In this document: positions 9,969 to 21,665 of the stretch, one piece after another
Layout: every line of letters starts with the position of its first letter
How positions within the stretch are numbered: position 1 is the first letter of the stretch
Source of the DNA: Crocodylus rhombifer
Taxonomy: Eukaryota; Chordata; Crocodylia; Crocodylidae
Assembly (NCBI GenBank): GCA_038503035.1
Contig: JAVSML010000045.1
Coordinates: 558,001-622,000, forward strand
DNA: 64,000 nucleotides
Direction of reading: 5' to 3'
Made by a program: the position numbers and the translations under genes
The notes under the pieces: generated by a model
Database searches by the model: none
Seen by the model: only the letters and a program-made list of their open reading frames with translations
What the model was told of the DNA's origin: nothing

Positions 9969-10810
9969 AGACACAGGATCCTACGGCACATCCACACATG
10001 CAGGGACACGTGCTTGCAGCAGATGAAGTAGCAGTGGCACAAATTTGTGTCCGAGATTTTTGCCTAAGCATACATGCCTGAACATGCACTTTGGTGTGAG
10101 AGGTAAATTGTGCCACTTGGGGCAAATTGACCCTGCCCAGCTCCTCCCAGATCTTCAGGCAGGGGGAGCTAGAGGCTGGGGCTAACACCTATGCTGGCCC
10201 CAGCAGTATAAAAACCTGCCCTGGTGAGCAGCTCAGGGCTATTTGCCCTCCAAAGCTTCTGAGGCCCAGCCAGTTGGTATCTGGGGACACTAGCCATTGT
10301 GCCAGCTGGACTGCTGAAGCAGCCCTAATCTAGAGTCATCCCTGCACCCTCTACCCACTGCAGCAGTCTGGCAGGGCTGCTGGCTGACTGTGACCTGCTG
10401 CCACCTATGACAGCATCCACCCACTTGGACCTGCAGCACTATGACTCCATGCCTGCCAGATCCAGATGGGGACCGCACAGCCATCTGGGTTATGGTATGG
10501 GCACCGTAGCAGAGCCACCTGACCTCTGAGGCAACTGCCAGTGGGCCAAGGCTGCACAGTTGGCCTTTGTGTGGCACTGCCATCATGTCTTCCAGTGCCC
10601 GCGCTCTGCCATCTGGGCAGCTATTGCCTGGAAGCTGTGCTCATTATAGTGGCCCACTTTGAACCATCAAAGCATGTCCTCCTGGTCCTAAATGGCCAGG
10701 AAGTCAGTCACCCTGTCTGCCCTCCATCTGGGTCTCTGTGCTGGACAGGCTCCTCTGTCCGGGTCCTGCCACCTGCCTCATCAGCTGGGATCCTGATGTT
10801 TCCTGTTTAA
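9969..10810. repeat. GC-rich block, possible nonautonomous DNA element
   Basis: The composition jumps sharply from AT-rich flanks. The left edge has GGCACATCCACACATGCAGG (9984-10003), which resembles the ends of other MITEs in this window that begin with a CTACAC/CTACATG-like motif. No matching right end was found. The interior has many in-frame ORFs of 70-100 codons on both strands, but none resembles a protein family. Confidence 0.35.
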
Positions 10811-11029
10811 AAATTGCAAATTTTCAGATAAAAAATCCAAATTCTCTCATTAAAATACCCAAAATCTATGTTCTTCCATAGATAAGATGAAACGTCACTA
10901 TATAGAGAGTTCAGTTGAGCAATGTTTTATTGATATATTTATGATTGGGACACCCACCAGTGCCTCTATCATCAAAATAACATAAATTCAAAACATCTAT
11001 ACACTTTGGTGTTTGCTTTTAGTCTTTTT

Positions 11030-13075
11030 ATCCCAGAAAAATCAGAACTCCCCCTGTCCCCTTCACTCACTAGGATGTGGGGACAGCTGCAGCTGGACCC
11101 ACAGCTGCTCTGTGGTGCTGAGCAGCACTGATATGCTAGTGCTCTTCTCCTGCCCATGCCCTTGCCTTTGCCCCTCACTCCCAACCCATAGCCCCAGCAG
11201 TGCCCCTCACTCCTGGCCTGCAGCTCCTACCTGCCCCACAACTCATTCCTTCCTGGTAGCAGCTCCCTCCCAGCACCAGGACATGGGTCTCCCCCTGCTG
11301 CTTTGTGGCTCTGAGCAGTGCCAGCCTTTGCCGTTCTGCTCCCTGCACCTGAACCCAGGCCCAGGTGATCCCCTTGCTATTTCTGGGAAGCCCTTGACTG
11401 AGACTCAGGGACTGGGCTGGGCAAGCCCCTTCTCTTCCAGGCTGGCCTCCCCTTGCACAGGCTGCTCTTGGGGGACAGGAGAACTCCAAGCCCAGCTCTG
11501 GTGGCCACTCCTACCCAGAGCATTCCCTCCCTACCATCTCTCTCTTTCACACCCCCCCCGCCACCCCTGACCCATCAGATATATCCATAGACCCTGCTGC
11601 CACCTCCAATCCCCCACCCACCCATTACCCACCCCTGATGCCACCTTCACCACTCCTCCCAGCCCATTAACCCCTCACAACTGGTTCCTGGGACCAGGAG
11701 CCTCCCTGGGCTAGGTCCACATGTCCCAACACTGATGTGGGCATGGGACAGGGCTGCAGTGTGGCAGCTGCCCCACCAGCAGGTCATGTCCCATCTGGCT
11801 GCTGGGCACTAGATTTGTGGGGTTTGAGATTTTGGGGGAGATGTTGGGTTCTTTGAGGGTGGAAGGGGTGTGTGGGGAGGATTGTGGGTGGACTCTGGAG
11901 GGCTGTGGGGGGTTGGGTTGTGGGATTTGTGGGTGGGTGTGTGGAGGGTGTGTGAGGCTTGTGCGGAGGTTTGTAGTTATGGGGTGGGGCATTTGTGGGG
12001 GTGATTTGAGGGTGGGTGTGAGAGGGTTATGGGTGTGGAGTTTGGGGGTGGTTGTGGAAGGTTTGTGAGGAAGGGGCTGCCACATGTCCACTCACCTGCC
12101 CCCCCCCACAGAGCACAGCCCCCACCACTGGCAGCAGCAGCCAGCAGTGGTCCCTTGGGGCACTCACAGCCCACTCCAGGCAGAGCCCTCTGGCAGCACA
12201 GAGCCACCAGAGTCCTAGGGGCTACATGTGGTGCATGGAGCCAGCCTGGCACACACCTTCAGGCAGGACTGGGCTGGCTTCTGCCTCCATGTGCCTGCTA
12301 CATGGAGGCAGGAGCTGGCCTGGCCCAATGGTGCGTGGCTCCTGTCTGCAGTGCTAGGAGCTCCACATAGTGGCAGAAGCTGGCTCAGGCCTAATTGACA
12401 GCATGCACCAGCAGGCTGGGCTGTTTCCATGTGCCCCATGTAGCCATGGGACTCAAGCAGTGCCGCATGCCACTGAGGGGCTGTGCTGGCAGTGGGTCAT
12501 GAGTGCCCTGAGGGCCCACTGCTGGCTGCTACCACCACCATCAGGGACTGTGCCCCAGAGGGGGTGGGGGGAAGGGGACCTACCCCTCCCACACACTCCT
12601 CCCACCCACACAGTTCCTATTCCCACACAGTCCCCCCACCCCCACATCCCTTCTGACCAAGGTTGCCCATGGGTTCTGCCACAGACTTTAGGTCCTCCTG
12701 ATTCTGCTGCTGGCCTGGACAGACCTGAGTGCCTCTGTCTCCAGGACAGGGGCACAGCTGGACCCTGTGCATGCCTGCAAGGCAGCCTGCCTGGTCTTGC
12801 TGCTGTGCCTAGGCCCAGGGCAGACCCTGGGTGCCAGGCAGGCTCTGGAGCAACCCAGGACAGAATCTGGGTCCCAACCAGCTCCAAGACACTGGTCCCA
12901 GCCATGCCCCACTTCTATTCCCTCCAGCATGCTGAGGCAGTGTGCTGGAGCAGTAGGGGCATGTAGCAGGCATAGAGACACTCTCGCGGAGTGCTAGAGC
13001 ATCTCCTTGTAGGACCCAGCCTCTAGTTGCTTCCAGGCATGCTCCAGAAGCGTGCCTTGTGCTGCTTTTTTCTGG
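11030..13075. repeat. GC-rich repetitive block with overlapping spurious ORFs
   Basis: Long open frames of 100-200 codons exist on both strands simultaneously. They are rich in Pro, Ser, Cys and Ala, as expected when C-rich DNA simply lacks stops. A C-rich stretch (about 11,500-11,660) is followed by a G/T-rich stretch (11,813-12,073) and then mixed GC-rich sequence. I recognise no domain. The AT-rich DNA at 10,811-11,029 just before it shows nothing assignable. Confidence 0.45.
11813..12073 (+). repeat. G/T-rich tract with many GGG runs
   Basis: The plus strand is almost free of C over about 260 bases and consists of units such as GGGTGTGTGGGGAGG and TTGTGGGTGGG. Closely spaced GGG runs satisfy the usual G-quadruplex pattern repeatedly. 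The extreme strand asymmetry also explains the Pro/His/Thr-rich minus-strand ORF. Any function is speculative. Confidence 0.75.
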
Positions 13076-16000
13076 AGTGTTTGTGTTTGGTTTTTTTTTA
13101 TAACAAGGTTTCCTGGTATCCCATTTAGAGTCCGCACTGCAAATATGCAGCATGGGGTACATTTTTAAATTCATGGTGTGACTTCTGCAGCATCACAAAC
13201 TGTTCTGAGATGCCACAACAGCCATGGGCCAGCTCATATAGACACAGCCCTGGAAGGCAGGGTTTTGATTTGTCTGCTAAATCTGCCTTCAACATTATTG
13301 GCCATGATTTACTATTGGGTTTAAATGATCCATTTACATTTAATATCTGTTTACAATACATTTTGATTGCCATATTTTCCTGCATATAACAAACCCCACA
13401 ATATAGTACACACCTTGGGGGTGAAGGACAAAAGATCTTTCTTTATAGTAAGCAACTGAGGGGCAGTAGCTAGGGGGCCAAGGCCTGTTCTTTGTTCTGC
13501 TCCTTGTAGATCACTGCAATTTTAGTTTCAGTTTCAGTCAACAGAACTTGCTCTGACCACACTACTTGCATATAATGCAAACTCCAATTTCCAGCAACTG
13601 GTTTTTCAGAAAAAAGTGCACATTAATTGCAAAAAATATCTAGTCAATAGAAATCTCAAATTTCACAGAAAACACCATTGTTGATACTTGCTCTGAGGAT
13701 ATTACAGTCATGTAACTGACTTGAGTAACAAGGGAAGGTGTATCATTGACCAAGAAGGGAAGTGGGTAAAGAAGGGCACACGTTAGTGTTATGTAATCAT
13801 AAGTTTTCTCAGTTTATGTGCTGTAGTTATGTAAGATAGCCATTATATTAATAGTTAAAGCATTTCTGTTTGTAGAGGATGGGGCAGAATGGGAACTCAG
13901 AAGTAAATAAGATAAGTGGAAGTTTGATGGATTAATTTTGGAAGAGCATTCCAAGCACAAACAGGGAATGGAAAAAGTGTTGGAAACATCTGTGGGTGGA
14001 GGAGAAAGGAGCAGCTGTCTCTGAAAGCTTATATCATTGGCAGAACTGAGAGATGAGGGCGGAGGAACTGTGTATCAATGTGACAAGGTCTTGGTTAGAT
14101 CATAAGCACAGCGTGTCTGGTTTAAAATCTTGAAAACAAGGACAAGAAGTCTGAACTTTACATGCAGCTAAACAGGGAGCGAGCGAGCGATTCAGAGTGC
14201 AGGCCAGGTGGTGACATAATCAGAAGGATAGGTGGGAAAAATGATTTTGGGAGCAGCAGTTTAAACTAATTAAAGAGGCCTTTCTAATTGAGGACACTCA
14301 GCTTAGTTGCAAGGCTCTTTATACAAGATTCTCCTACAGACATCATCACATACAGATAAACAACATGCAATAACTGGCTGCTCCTGCTATCTATCTTTTC
14401 TGTTATGGTTTCCTTAACTTTAAGCCTTGAACTCTTTCACAAGAAAGGACAGGACTGCTGCATGTATGTATTGAGTATTGTAACAACTCATGCTATATAA
14501 CAAATAACTACTAGTTTGGGTTTGCATTTTTGATCAATTCCCTCTGTTCTGGTATTTCAGTTATACTGTACTGTATTTTATATTGTTGCCAGTCCCGGAG
14601 ATTTTCACTGTATACCTTTTAAACTTGTAATAAGATACTGATTCTTCTCCTTACTTGTTAAAATCTGTCTGGCATAGCAGTATCAGAACAATGTCCATTC
14701 CCAGAGATAATTATTTAAAGCTCCAAATACTCCTCACAATTTTTGGAGGCTCACAGAATTTTGTTCCCAGGAATAAGTTATTCCTCCCATTGTGATTTCT
14801 CTCAGCCTCTCCTCCCTGAGACAGTCTCTCCATCTCAACCTGCCCTCTTGTCCCCAGAAAGATTTTCAGACTCCTCCTGCCGTTCCTCCCCAGGATGGGA
14901 CTCTTGTCTTCCTCCTACTCCTGGGACCTTGATCTATAACAGGCTGTGTTAGTCAGTTCTGTACTACGTTGCTTTCTGTTTCTCAGGCCCTACGGTTTTC
15001 ACACTCCAACCACAGCACCCTGATTCCAATTCTATGCTTTAATCTTGTCCTGAAGTTTTAGGAATCCTATTCTGATTGGTTGAATAAGACAGTTTCTCTT
15101 TACTACCTGAACCCAAACAATCTCTGGCACCAGTATAATGGTTTCCAACTCCCACGGGACTAATGCAAAGTCATCATTACCCCATCTCCATCAAAGGCAG
15201 GCTATAAATCAATACAAAATAATAACAGTAGGTGCAATATAACAAGCTAGTCTGTACTTATTGAAACCTCCTTATGTGTTTTGTATTTTTAGCACACAGG
15301 TGAAAATCACACCCTCTCTAACCTCCCCACCCCAGCTCTGCATGTTGAAACTCTTGGCCCTTTGATAATTATTTTCATGCACAGTAAAGGGATGATTCAG
15401 CCATAAAGGTCTCTTCATATACAGCTAAAGGCATCTGCGTTAAGTGTTGCCCTTTGTGTGTGAAACAGGTTCGTATGTTGGAGGACAGACTGGTTATTTA
15501 TCAGAAGAAGGAGGAACTACCAAATCCAAAACAAGGCCAACCTTGTAGATCATCACATAGCTGGTGATCTACAAACCTGGTAGCTGGATATGCACAAGGA
15601 GGGTATACAGAAACCAGTGCTGGTGTTTTTTGGTCCCCCTGCCTCTTTTTTTTTTTTTTTATGAACAATATAGCAGTCAACACCAATCAGAAAGAGCCCT
15701 CTTGTATGAAAAACTGCAAAAAACACATAGTAAAGACAGCTCTGCTTCAAAATGTTGACAAAGGCAAAATACTGATAAAGAGATGGAAAGGAAGTGCAGA
15801 TCTGGAGGAAGAGGGATGCAGGACTGATAATGGTGTACTTCAGGGGAAAACAGCTGAACCTTTCCATTCAGGAGATTTTTGCTAACGTGGTTGCAACAAC
15901 AGGAAACCAGTGTCAGCCAGGAGACTTCAGCAGAGGTCTGGGAAAAATAGTGCAACTTCAAAGTAAATGAATAGGTAACAAAGGGAAGATTTCTAAAATT

Positions 16001-17603
16001 CAGGAAAACAGAGCCAGAGAAGATCTTGTGCCTGTACACAATACAAGCATTAAGTGTATACATGTGGGTACTAAGTGTAATGGGTACATGAGATGCTGTT
16101 GGCTAGAAACTGAATCCAAGGTTATGGCTACACGAGCAAGGTAATCTAGCACATGACCTAATGCTACTGTAGCTGCAAATGTTCATGCTTTTAACTCCTG
16201 GTAAATTCAAAATAGATTTAATTATGTCCAATGAGAGGTAGAATACCTCACATATACAACAGGAAAAGAACATAGCATATTTTAACTTACCCTAGCTTTC
16301 CCAAAGTAACTTGTTCATATAGTCATAGTTTAAGAGTGGGAGAATCTTGAAACTCCATCTCATAAAAGGAAGATCAAGGCTTGAGACCTGGAGGCATTCA
16401 GAAGAGGAGCCAGAGATGAGTTAGCTCTCAACTGTGATTGTTTATAGTTTACCCCTTTTTCCTAATTCCTGTATTGGTTATACCGATCATAGAGATGCAT
16501 AATTACTCCCTTTATTCTAGATACCGCCTCTACTATCAAATCTAGCAATCTATCTATATTGTCCAATTCTGCAAAGTCATCACTCTTGTAGCACTAAACT
16601 TTAAAGAACCACTTAATTGAAATTGCTATCTAGTCATCTGAAATAAACTGCATTTAACAAATATAGAATGACCCAGAGCAGAACTCTTTTATCTTTATTC
16701 TGTGTGTGTTCGTGCATTGTGGAAACAGGCTCTGACAGACAGCAATGCTTTAGGTAATAAATCTGCAGAACCATCTAATTATATAGTGAATTATTCTATT
16801 TTATTTGTCAGAAAATCCCCTTCTGTTCTAAGATAGTCTCATTTTACTTGAGCTATTTGTTTCATCTGAAAATTAGCATATTATGGTTTCTTTTTTGTAG
16901 TCACAACAAATAAGTGAGCTGAACCAATGAAATGACTGAGGCTAAAAGCAAAACAAACTCAAATCAGTAACAGGTTAATGGCATGCCCAATGCTCAAGGC
17001 AACATATAGCAGACAGATGAATTCTATGGGAGTTGTAGGGGTCATCACATGGAAACCAAGCTTTTTAGAAATCTATATATTTGACTATATTAGATGCTTA
17101 TAGAGCTCACATTACTGAAACACCAAAGGGCTTGATCTACAAAAGATTTAGGCACTTCAGTGCTTCATGTTTAGGTACTCTGCTACCTAAATAGTCCCCA
17201 GCACAGAACTGGGTGCCCAGGGTTTCCAGAAAAAATTAAGGTAAATTTGAACCATGAATCAGTGAGTCCAGCACAGACAATCCTGAGAATGGCTTACTCA
17301 CCTGCTCCTACTTGCAAAAGATCAACCTAATCTGGGTAAAAGTACACTCCAAGTACACTCCAGCCTTCTTTTTGAACATGGGCCATTGTGCAGTCACGAG
17401 TGTAAGATACTGTGCCAAAAGAAGAGCAAGCAAACAGGAGCTGAACTCTGTAGCCTAGGGAGGAGAGCAGTAACTTGTATTCTCAGCCATTTTCCCTTGG
17501 TTATATCTGTTTTTTAACTAATATCTCTCTAATGGAACATGCATAAATAGCCCAGGGATTAAGGAACAACCCACAAGTTACTCCCATCCCCATCAGTGCT
17601 CTA
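13076..17603. other. Mostly unassigned interval with small repeats
   Basis: The segment 13,920-14,250 resembles a dispersed amniote repeat, but I cannot name it. A perfect 10-bp inverted repeat (TTGTAGATCA and TGATCTACAA, 15,543-15,574) and a T15 run (15,646-15,660) are visible. The segment 17,117-17,250 contains TTTAGGCACTTC-like motifs found in old amniote MITEs. No exon or RNA gene is supportable. Confidence 0.4.
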
Positions 17604-17695
17604 AGTTTCATAGTTTCATAGTTTCATAGTAGCTAGAGTCGGAAGGGACCTAGGTAGAACATCTAGTCCGACCCCCTGCCTTGAGTCAGGCCCAG
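17604..17695 (-). mobile_element. CR1 3' end fragment
   Basis: On the minus strand this reads as the last part of a CR1 3' UTR (GGACTAGATGTTCTACCTAG, then AGGTCCCTTCC). It ends in three tail repeats of the ATGAAACT type, visible on the plus strand as AGTTTCATAGTTTCATAG. Only about 90 bp are present, a typical severe 5' truncation. The DNA just right of it (17,696-17,800) contains a GGGAGTTAGGTACC motif of old amniote MITEs. Confidence 0.85.
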
Positions 17696-18937
17696 ATCCT
17701 TAAAGGTATTTGAAAGTTAATGGGAGTTAGGTACCAACTTAGAGTCTTAGTAAATGTCTCTCAGAACTTATTTGCATCTCTAGACACCTTCTATAAATCT
17801 GTCCTTAAGTACTTGCCACCTTAAAAGATTAAAGCACTGAGTAGACCATTGCTATATTTACCAACCAACCTGCACTGTATTTCAACTCTCCTTGAATTTT
17901 TTGACATTTTAGGTCAGTTTAATAGGTCAAGGTAAATAATGCAGAGTAGTATATAGTTTTACAAGCACTTTTTCCATAGGGAAGTTGCACTGGACAGGGC
18001 AGTTGGAAGAATCCACACAAGTTAGTGATGCAACAGTGACTTATCATCATAGCTGCCTCTTTCCACACACATCACTTCTTCAAACACTGACTTACATGCT
18101 TCTTGTCTACTTTTAGTTGAAATTTTAATTTATATTCCCTGGCCTTGTTTGAGCTTCATGTGGGTAAAAAAAGCTTACACTGTTCTAGACAATATTATGG
18201 TGAAAACAGCTGAAGTTTCAGTTTAGCAAAGATGAGTCCATTTTAAAGCTGTAGACTAAGCATGCTCCCTGTTCTCAAGTCCATTAATGCCCAGTTAGAT
18301 GTGAACACCCTGAATGAGTATACAGCTCATAAAGCACCTAACCTGATAGTTCATTCCTAAGTGAGTTGACTCAATGAATATAGTCACCAGAGTTTGCAAT
18401 CTGAATACCTGATCACCTCTAGATCATCATGTTCTTTTTCCTAGTTCATTCCATTTTAAGAGAAAACCTAATTAGTTATTTGTGGCACAATGTGCCGTCT
18501 ACCACATTACACATGTACCATGTTTTCTATTTTTTCCTACATTAAATATACAGATGAGTTTGCAATTGGCACCATTAAAAATAGAAACATACTGAAGCAA
18601 AGTAATTAACAGTGCCTCTTTTTTGTAGTGTTCCTTAGTTTTAGAATAGGAAATATCTTAAATAACCTGGTAAATTTTACTACTGCAGGTGAGGAAAGTC
18701 CAATTTAATGGCTCCCCTGTATTACTTTTTATTATTAATGTGCACCAAAAAATACACAGGATGTACATGGTGGCTGAGTTAATGTTTGTGGAATTTCCTG
18801 ATTTTCTTTTGAAAGCTCAATCTTTTATCTTTAATATTGTAGATGAAGTGGGAAGAGGAGGAATAGAATAGGTAAACTCTACTCCTAGCCTGAAGGAGGT
18901 GGGGACTAGTTATGGAATTAAAAAACAACTTCATGGC

Positions 18938-20248
18938 TAGGGACAGATTTTACACATAAACCAGTTTAAGTGATCAGAAACTGGTTTAAACCTGTAACAG
19001 AATAGATATTCAGTGCACATAAACCAGTTTGAAAATGGTCAAAATTTGTTTGAGATAAACTTGGTTTAATGTAGTATTAGACTTAACTGATTTGGCTCAA
19101 ACTGGTTTATGCAATGTCTGTCCCAGACCCCTTGCTAGTTTGAGATAAATCAGACACCCCCAGCATCCCAGCATGCTCTCTGGGCTGGGTGAAGTTCTTT
19201 GCTCCACAGCAGAGCTGGTCCCTCCCCTCTGCTCTCTAGCCAGAGCAGGGGTGGGGCATGGCCAGATGCTGGCCTGCCATGGCTCCCAAGGCAAATTCCT
19301 CCCTCCATCCCCTTCCCCCTTCACTCCCCCAGCAAACCCTGTGGACCTCCATGGCTTTCCTGCAACCAGGCAGAGACAGAGTTACGGAGTTAATTCCTCC
19401 TTGTGTCCAGCTTGCCTGCAGTCACAGAGGGGATTAATTCCACAGTGGTCCCAGAGCAAGGGAGAGAGGCAAAACCTGCACTTGTAACCCAGAGCTAAGA
19501 CATGCAGGACCAGATTGAGAGGTGAGAAGTGTTGGCAAAGACCTGACAATCATCAAACATATGCTGGAGATGGAGTTAAGGGAAGTTGCAGACAGGTTCT
19601 GGCTGGAAGTTGCAGACCAAAAAATGCAGAGAGCTACATTTACATTATAAAGCAGAACCTGTAAAACCTAGACAAAGCCTTTCAGAATGCCTGGCTGTAA
19701 GGAGACACTCTGACCTTAGGATTAGTGAGACTTATACAAAGCCCTCTCTTGTCTTCCTGCTTTACATTTTAAGTTAGACTAAATTGTGTATGCTGTGTTT
19801 ACTGAGCTGTATGTTAGGCAAAGATTTTTGGTAGTTCTGTGTTGTATGCTTTGCAAATTGCTGTGTCCAATACATACTTGCTTCAGAGAGAGGACTTTTT
19901 TCCCATTCCCCACTCATCAGTCCTGCAGCACCTCCTTCCTACCTCCAGGCTGGTGGCTGGCATCCTGTGTGTCCTGCTAGCTCCAGCTGGTGCTGAGCCA
20001 TTCTCCCTCCACTCCAACAGGGAGAATGCCTTGGAGGGCATTTCTCTTCCTTCCCCTTTGGCAGTGGCTGGCAGGCATGCTCTACTGCCCCCCAGCTTTT
20101 GGCTTGAGCCACTGTAGGCATGTGTCTGCATTTCCTGATTTAACAGAGAATGTCTGTCCAGTTATTAATCAGTTTAAGCTGGGCATCTTGGACTAATCTG
20201 GAAAGAGTGAATCAATTCAGGTTTAGGATCTTTGAATCTGTGTCCCTA
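18938..20248 (+). mobile_element. 1.3-kb TIR element, copy 1 (hAT-like)
   Basis: The left end is TAGGGACAGATTTTACAC. The right end is GAATCTGTGTCCCTA, reverse complement TAGGGACACAGATTC. A second inverted terminus lies inside (GGTTTATGCAATGTCTGTCC, 19,104-19,123), so a small MITE-like module forms the left end. Flanks share TCATG (18,931-18,935 and 20,251-20,255), perhaps a decayed 8-bp duplication. The interior contains GCATCCCAGCATGCTC and GGCTTGAGCCACTG, both also found in the inverted copy at 43,482-44,818. It has no transposase. Confidence 0.7.
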
Positions 20249-21296
20249 ACTCATGTGACAGGTGAAAGAACATACATAAGAACACACCCACAAAGAGAAT
20301 CTTATTAGTTTAATAATCAATAAAACATTTTCCAAAATGTGGTATAACTGAAAAAATATGGTATCTGAAGTATGACATATTTGGTTCTGTCAATAATTTC
20401 TGTTTTAAGGTAAGAGAAATTAATAAAAGACATTTTAAAAGACTCACATTCAAGCTTTCATTGTTTTCAGTGGAGATGGAGAGTGGATGTATTGAGCTGG
20501 AAGGCATGAGCTGGTTCCTATAGAAAAGAACAGCAGTACAGATTAGCAGTGAATCAATGCACTTAACTGAACAAAATGGAAGTTATTGGGGCTTTTGACA
20601 TATCAGAAAGAATGAGGTAAACTCCCAGTTGTAAGTGGGAGACAATAGTTACATGGCCTTCCCTTTGAAGGGTACAACTAATTACAGATTCCATATAAAC
20701 ATTAAAGAAATCTCACTCAATATGTTGTTGGACTTTTAACATATCTGGGAGGTGCATATGTGGCCAGGAGATCCACATCTGAACAAACAAGCTCATGGGG
20801 GATGGGAGAGAAGGGTAGATATCCAGAGAACAGCCTGGCCAGAGTGAGGTCTCATTTCAAGGGATATTCACGTAAACTGCTCCTTTTTAATTTCTTTTCA
20901 TGCAACTAAGTTAAAATGCCTTATCTGGTTTATGAAAATTGGAAACAATTTAATTGGTTGCAAATCCATTTTTTTGCTATACTTCTAAAAAATTGAGCTT
21001 TCAGTAAAATTCCTATTACACAAGTAATGCACAACATTCTCCCCAGAAGAAAGACAACCTTATAACCTCCGGATGAAGTTCTGAGGGGTATAGTTTCTGT
21101 ACCGTTCACCTTCCCCCATTGGGTAGACAGAGGTGCTCTATCTCACTGAATTTTGTTGCAATCAAGCTGAGGCAGGTGAACACGGTGGGGGGGTGGGGAA
21201 GCTGGAAGACTGAGGTGGGTATAAGACCTGGTGTTGATGCCAGTTATAGGGAAGAAAATCAGTTAGCAGTCAGATCATTAGAATAGAATTTAGAAG
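20249..21296. other. Unassigned AT-rich interval
   Basis: No coding exon, RNA gene or identifiable repeat was found. A G-rich run (CACGGTGGGGGGGTGGGG) lies near 21,181. Confidence 0.5.
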
Positions 21297-21465
21297 TCTT
21301 GTATTTCCATTTCCTGGCTCTGCCAAGCACCACTTGCCTGAACTTGAGCAAATCACTTTTACTTGCTTCTGCCTCACTTCTCTACCTGTTAAATAGGGAT
21401 AACATTCTCCTGCTCTTGTGAAGGGCATTTTGAAGTTTTCAAACACTATTATGTTGATGACCAGT
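21297..21465 (+). mobile_element. MIR/CORE-SINE relic
   Basis: The order of short blocks matches the MIR core: CCTGGCTCTGCCAAGCAC, then TTGAGCAAATCACTTTTACT, then TGCCTCACTTCTCTACCTGT and TAAATAGGGATAACATTC. The tRNA-like head is not clear. This is an ancient amniote SINE type, present here as a worn fragment. Confidence 0.75.
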
Positions 21466-21665
21466 GTGATGCCTTATTGTTGTTCTTTGTTGTGACCTAA
21501 TTCTTTCTGGGCTTCAAGCCTGTTGAAAGTCTCTGGATTAAGGGAAGAGGGAAGAGCAACACAGGTGATGACATGGTGGGTGTCTGCTGTAGACCACCAG
21601 ACCAGAAGGATGTGGTAAATGAGGCTTTCTTCTAAGAACTGACAGAAGTTTCCTGATCACAGGCC

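Noticed and set aside
11013..11570. 185-codon Cys/Pro/Ser-rich plus-strand ORF
   Set aside because: The C-rich DNA simply lacks stop codons. There are equally long frames on the other strand, no signal peptide followed by a known domain, and no splice context.
12370..12966. 198-codon plus-strand ORF overlapping a 150-codon minus-strand ORF
   Set aside because: Overlap of open frames on both strands in GC-rich sequence is compositional. No family resemblance was found.
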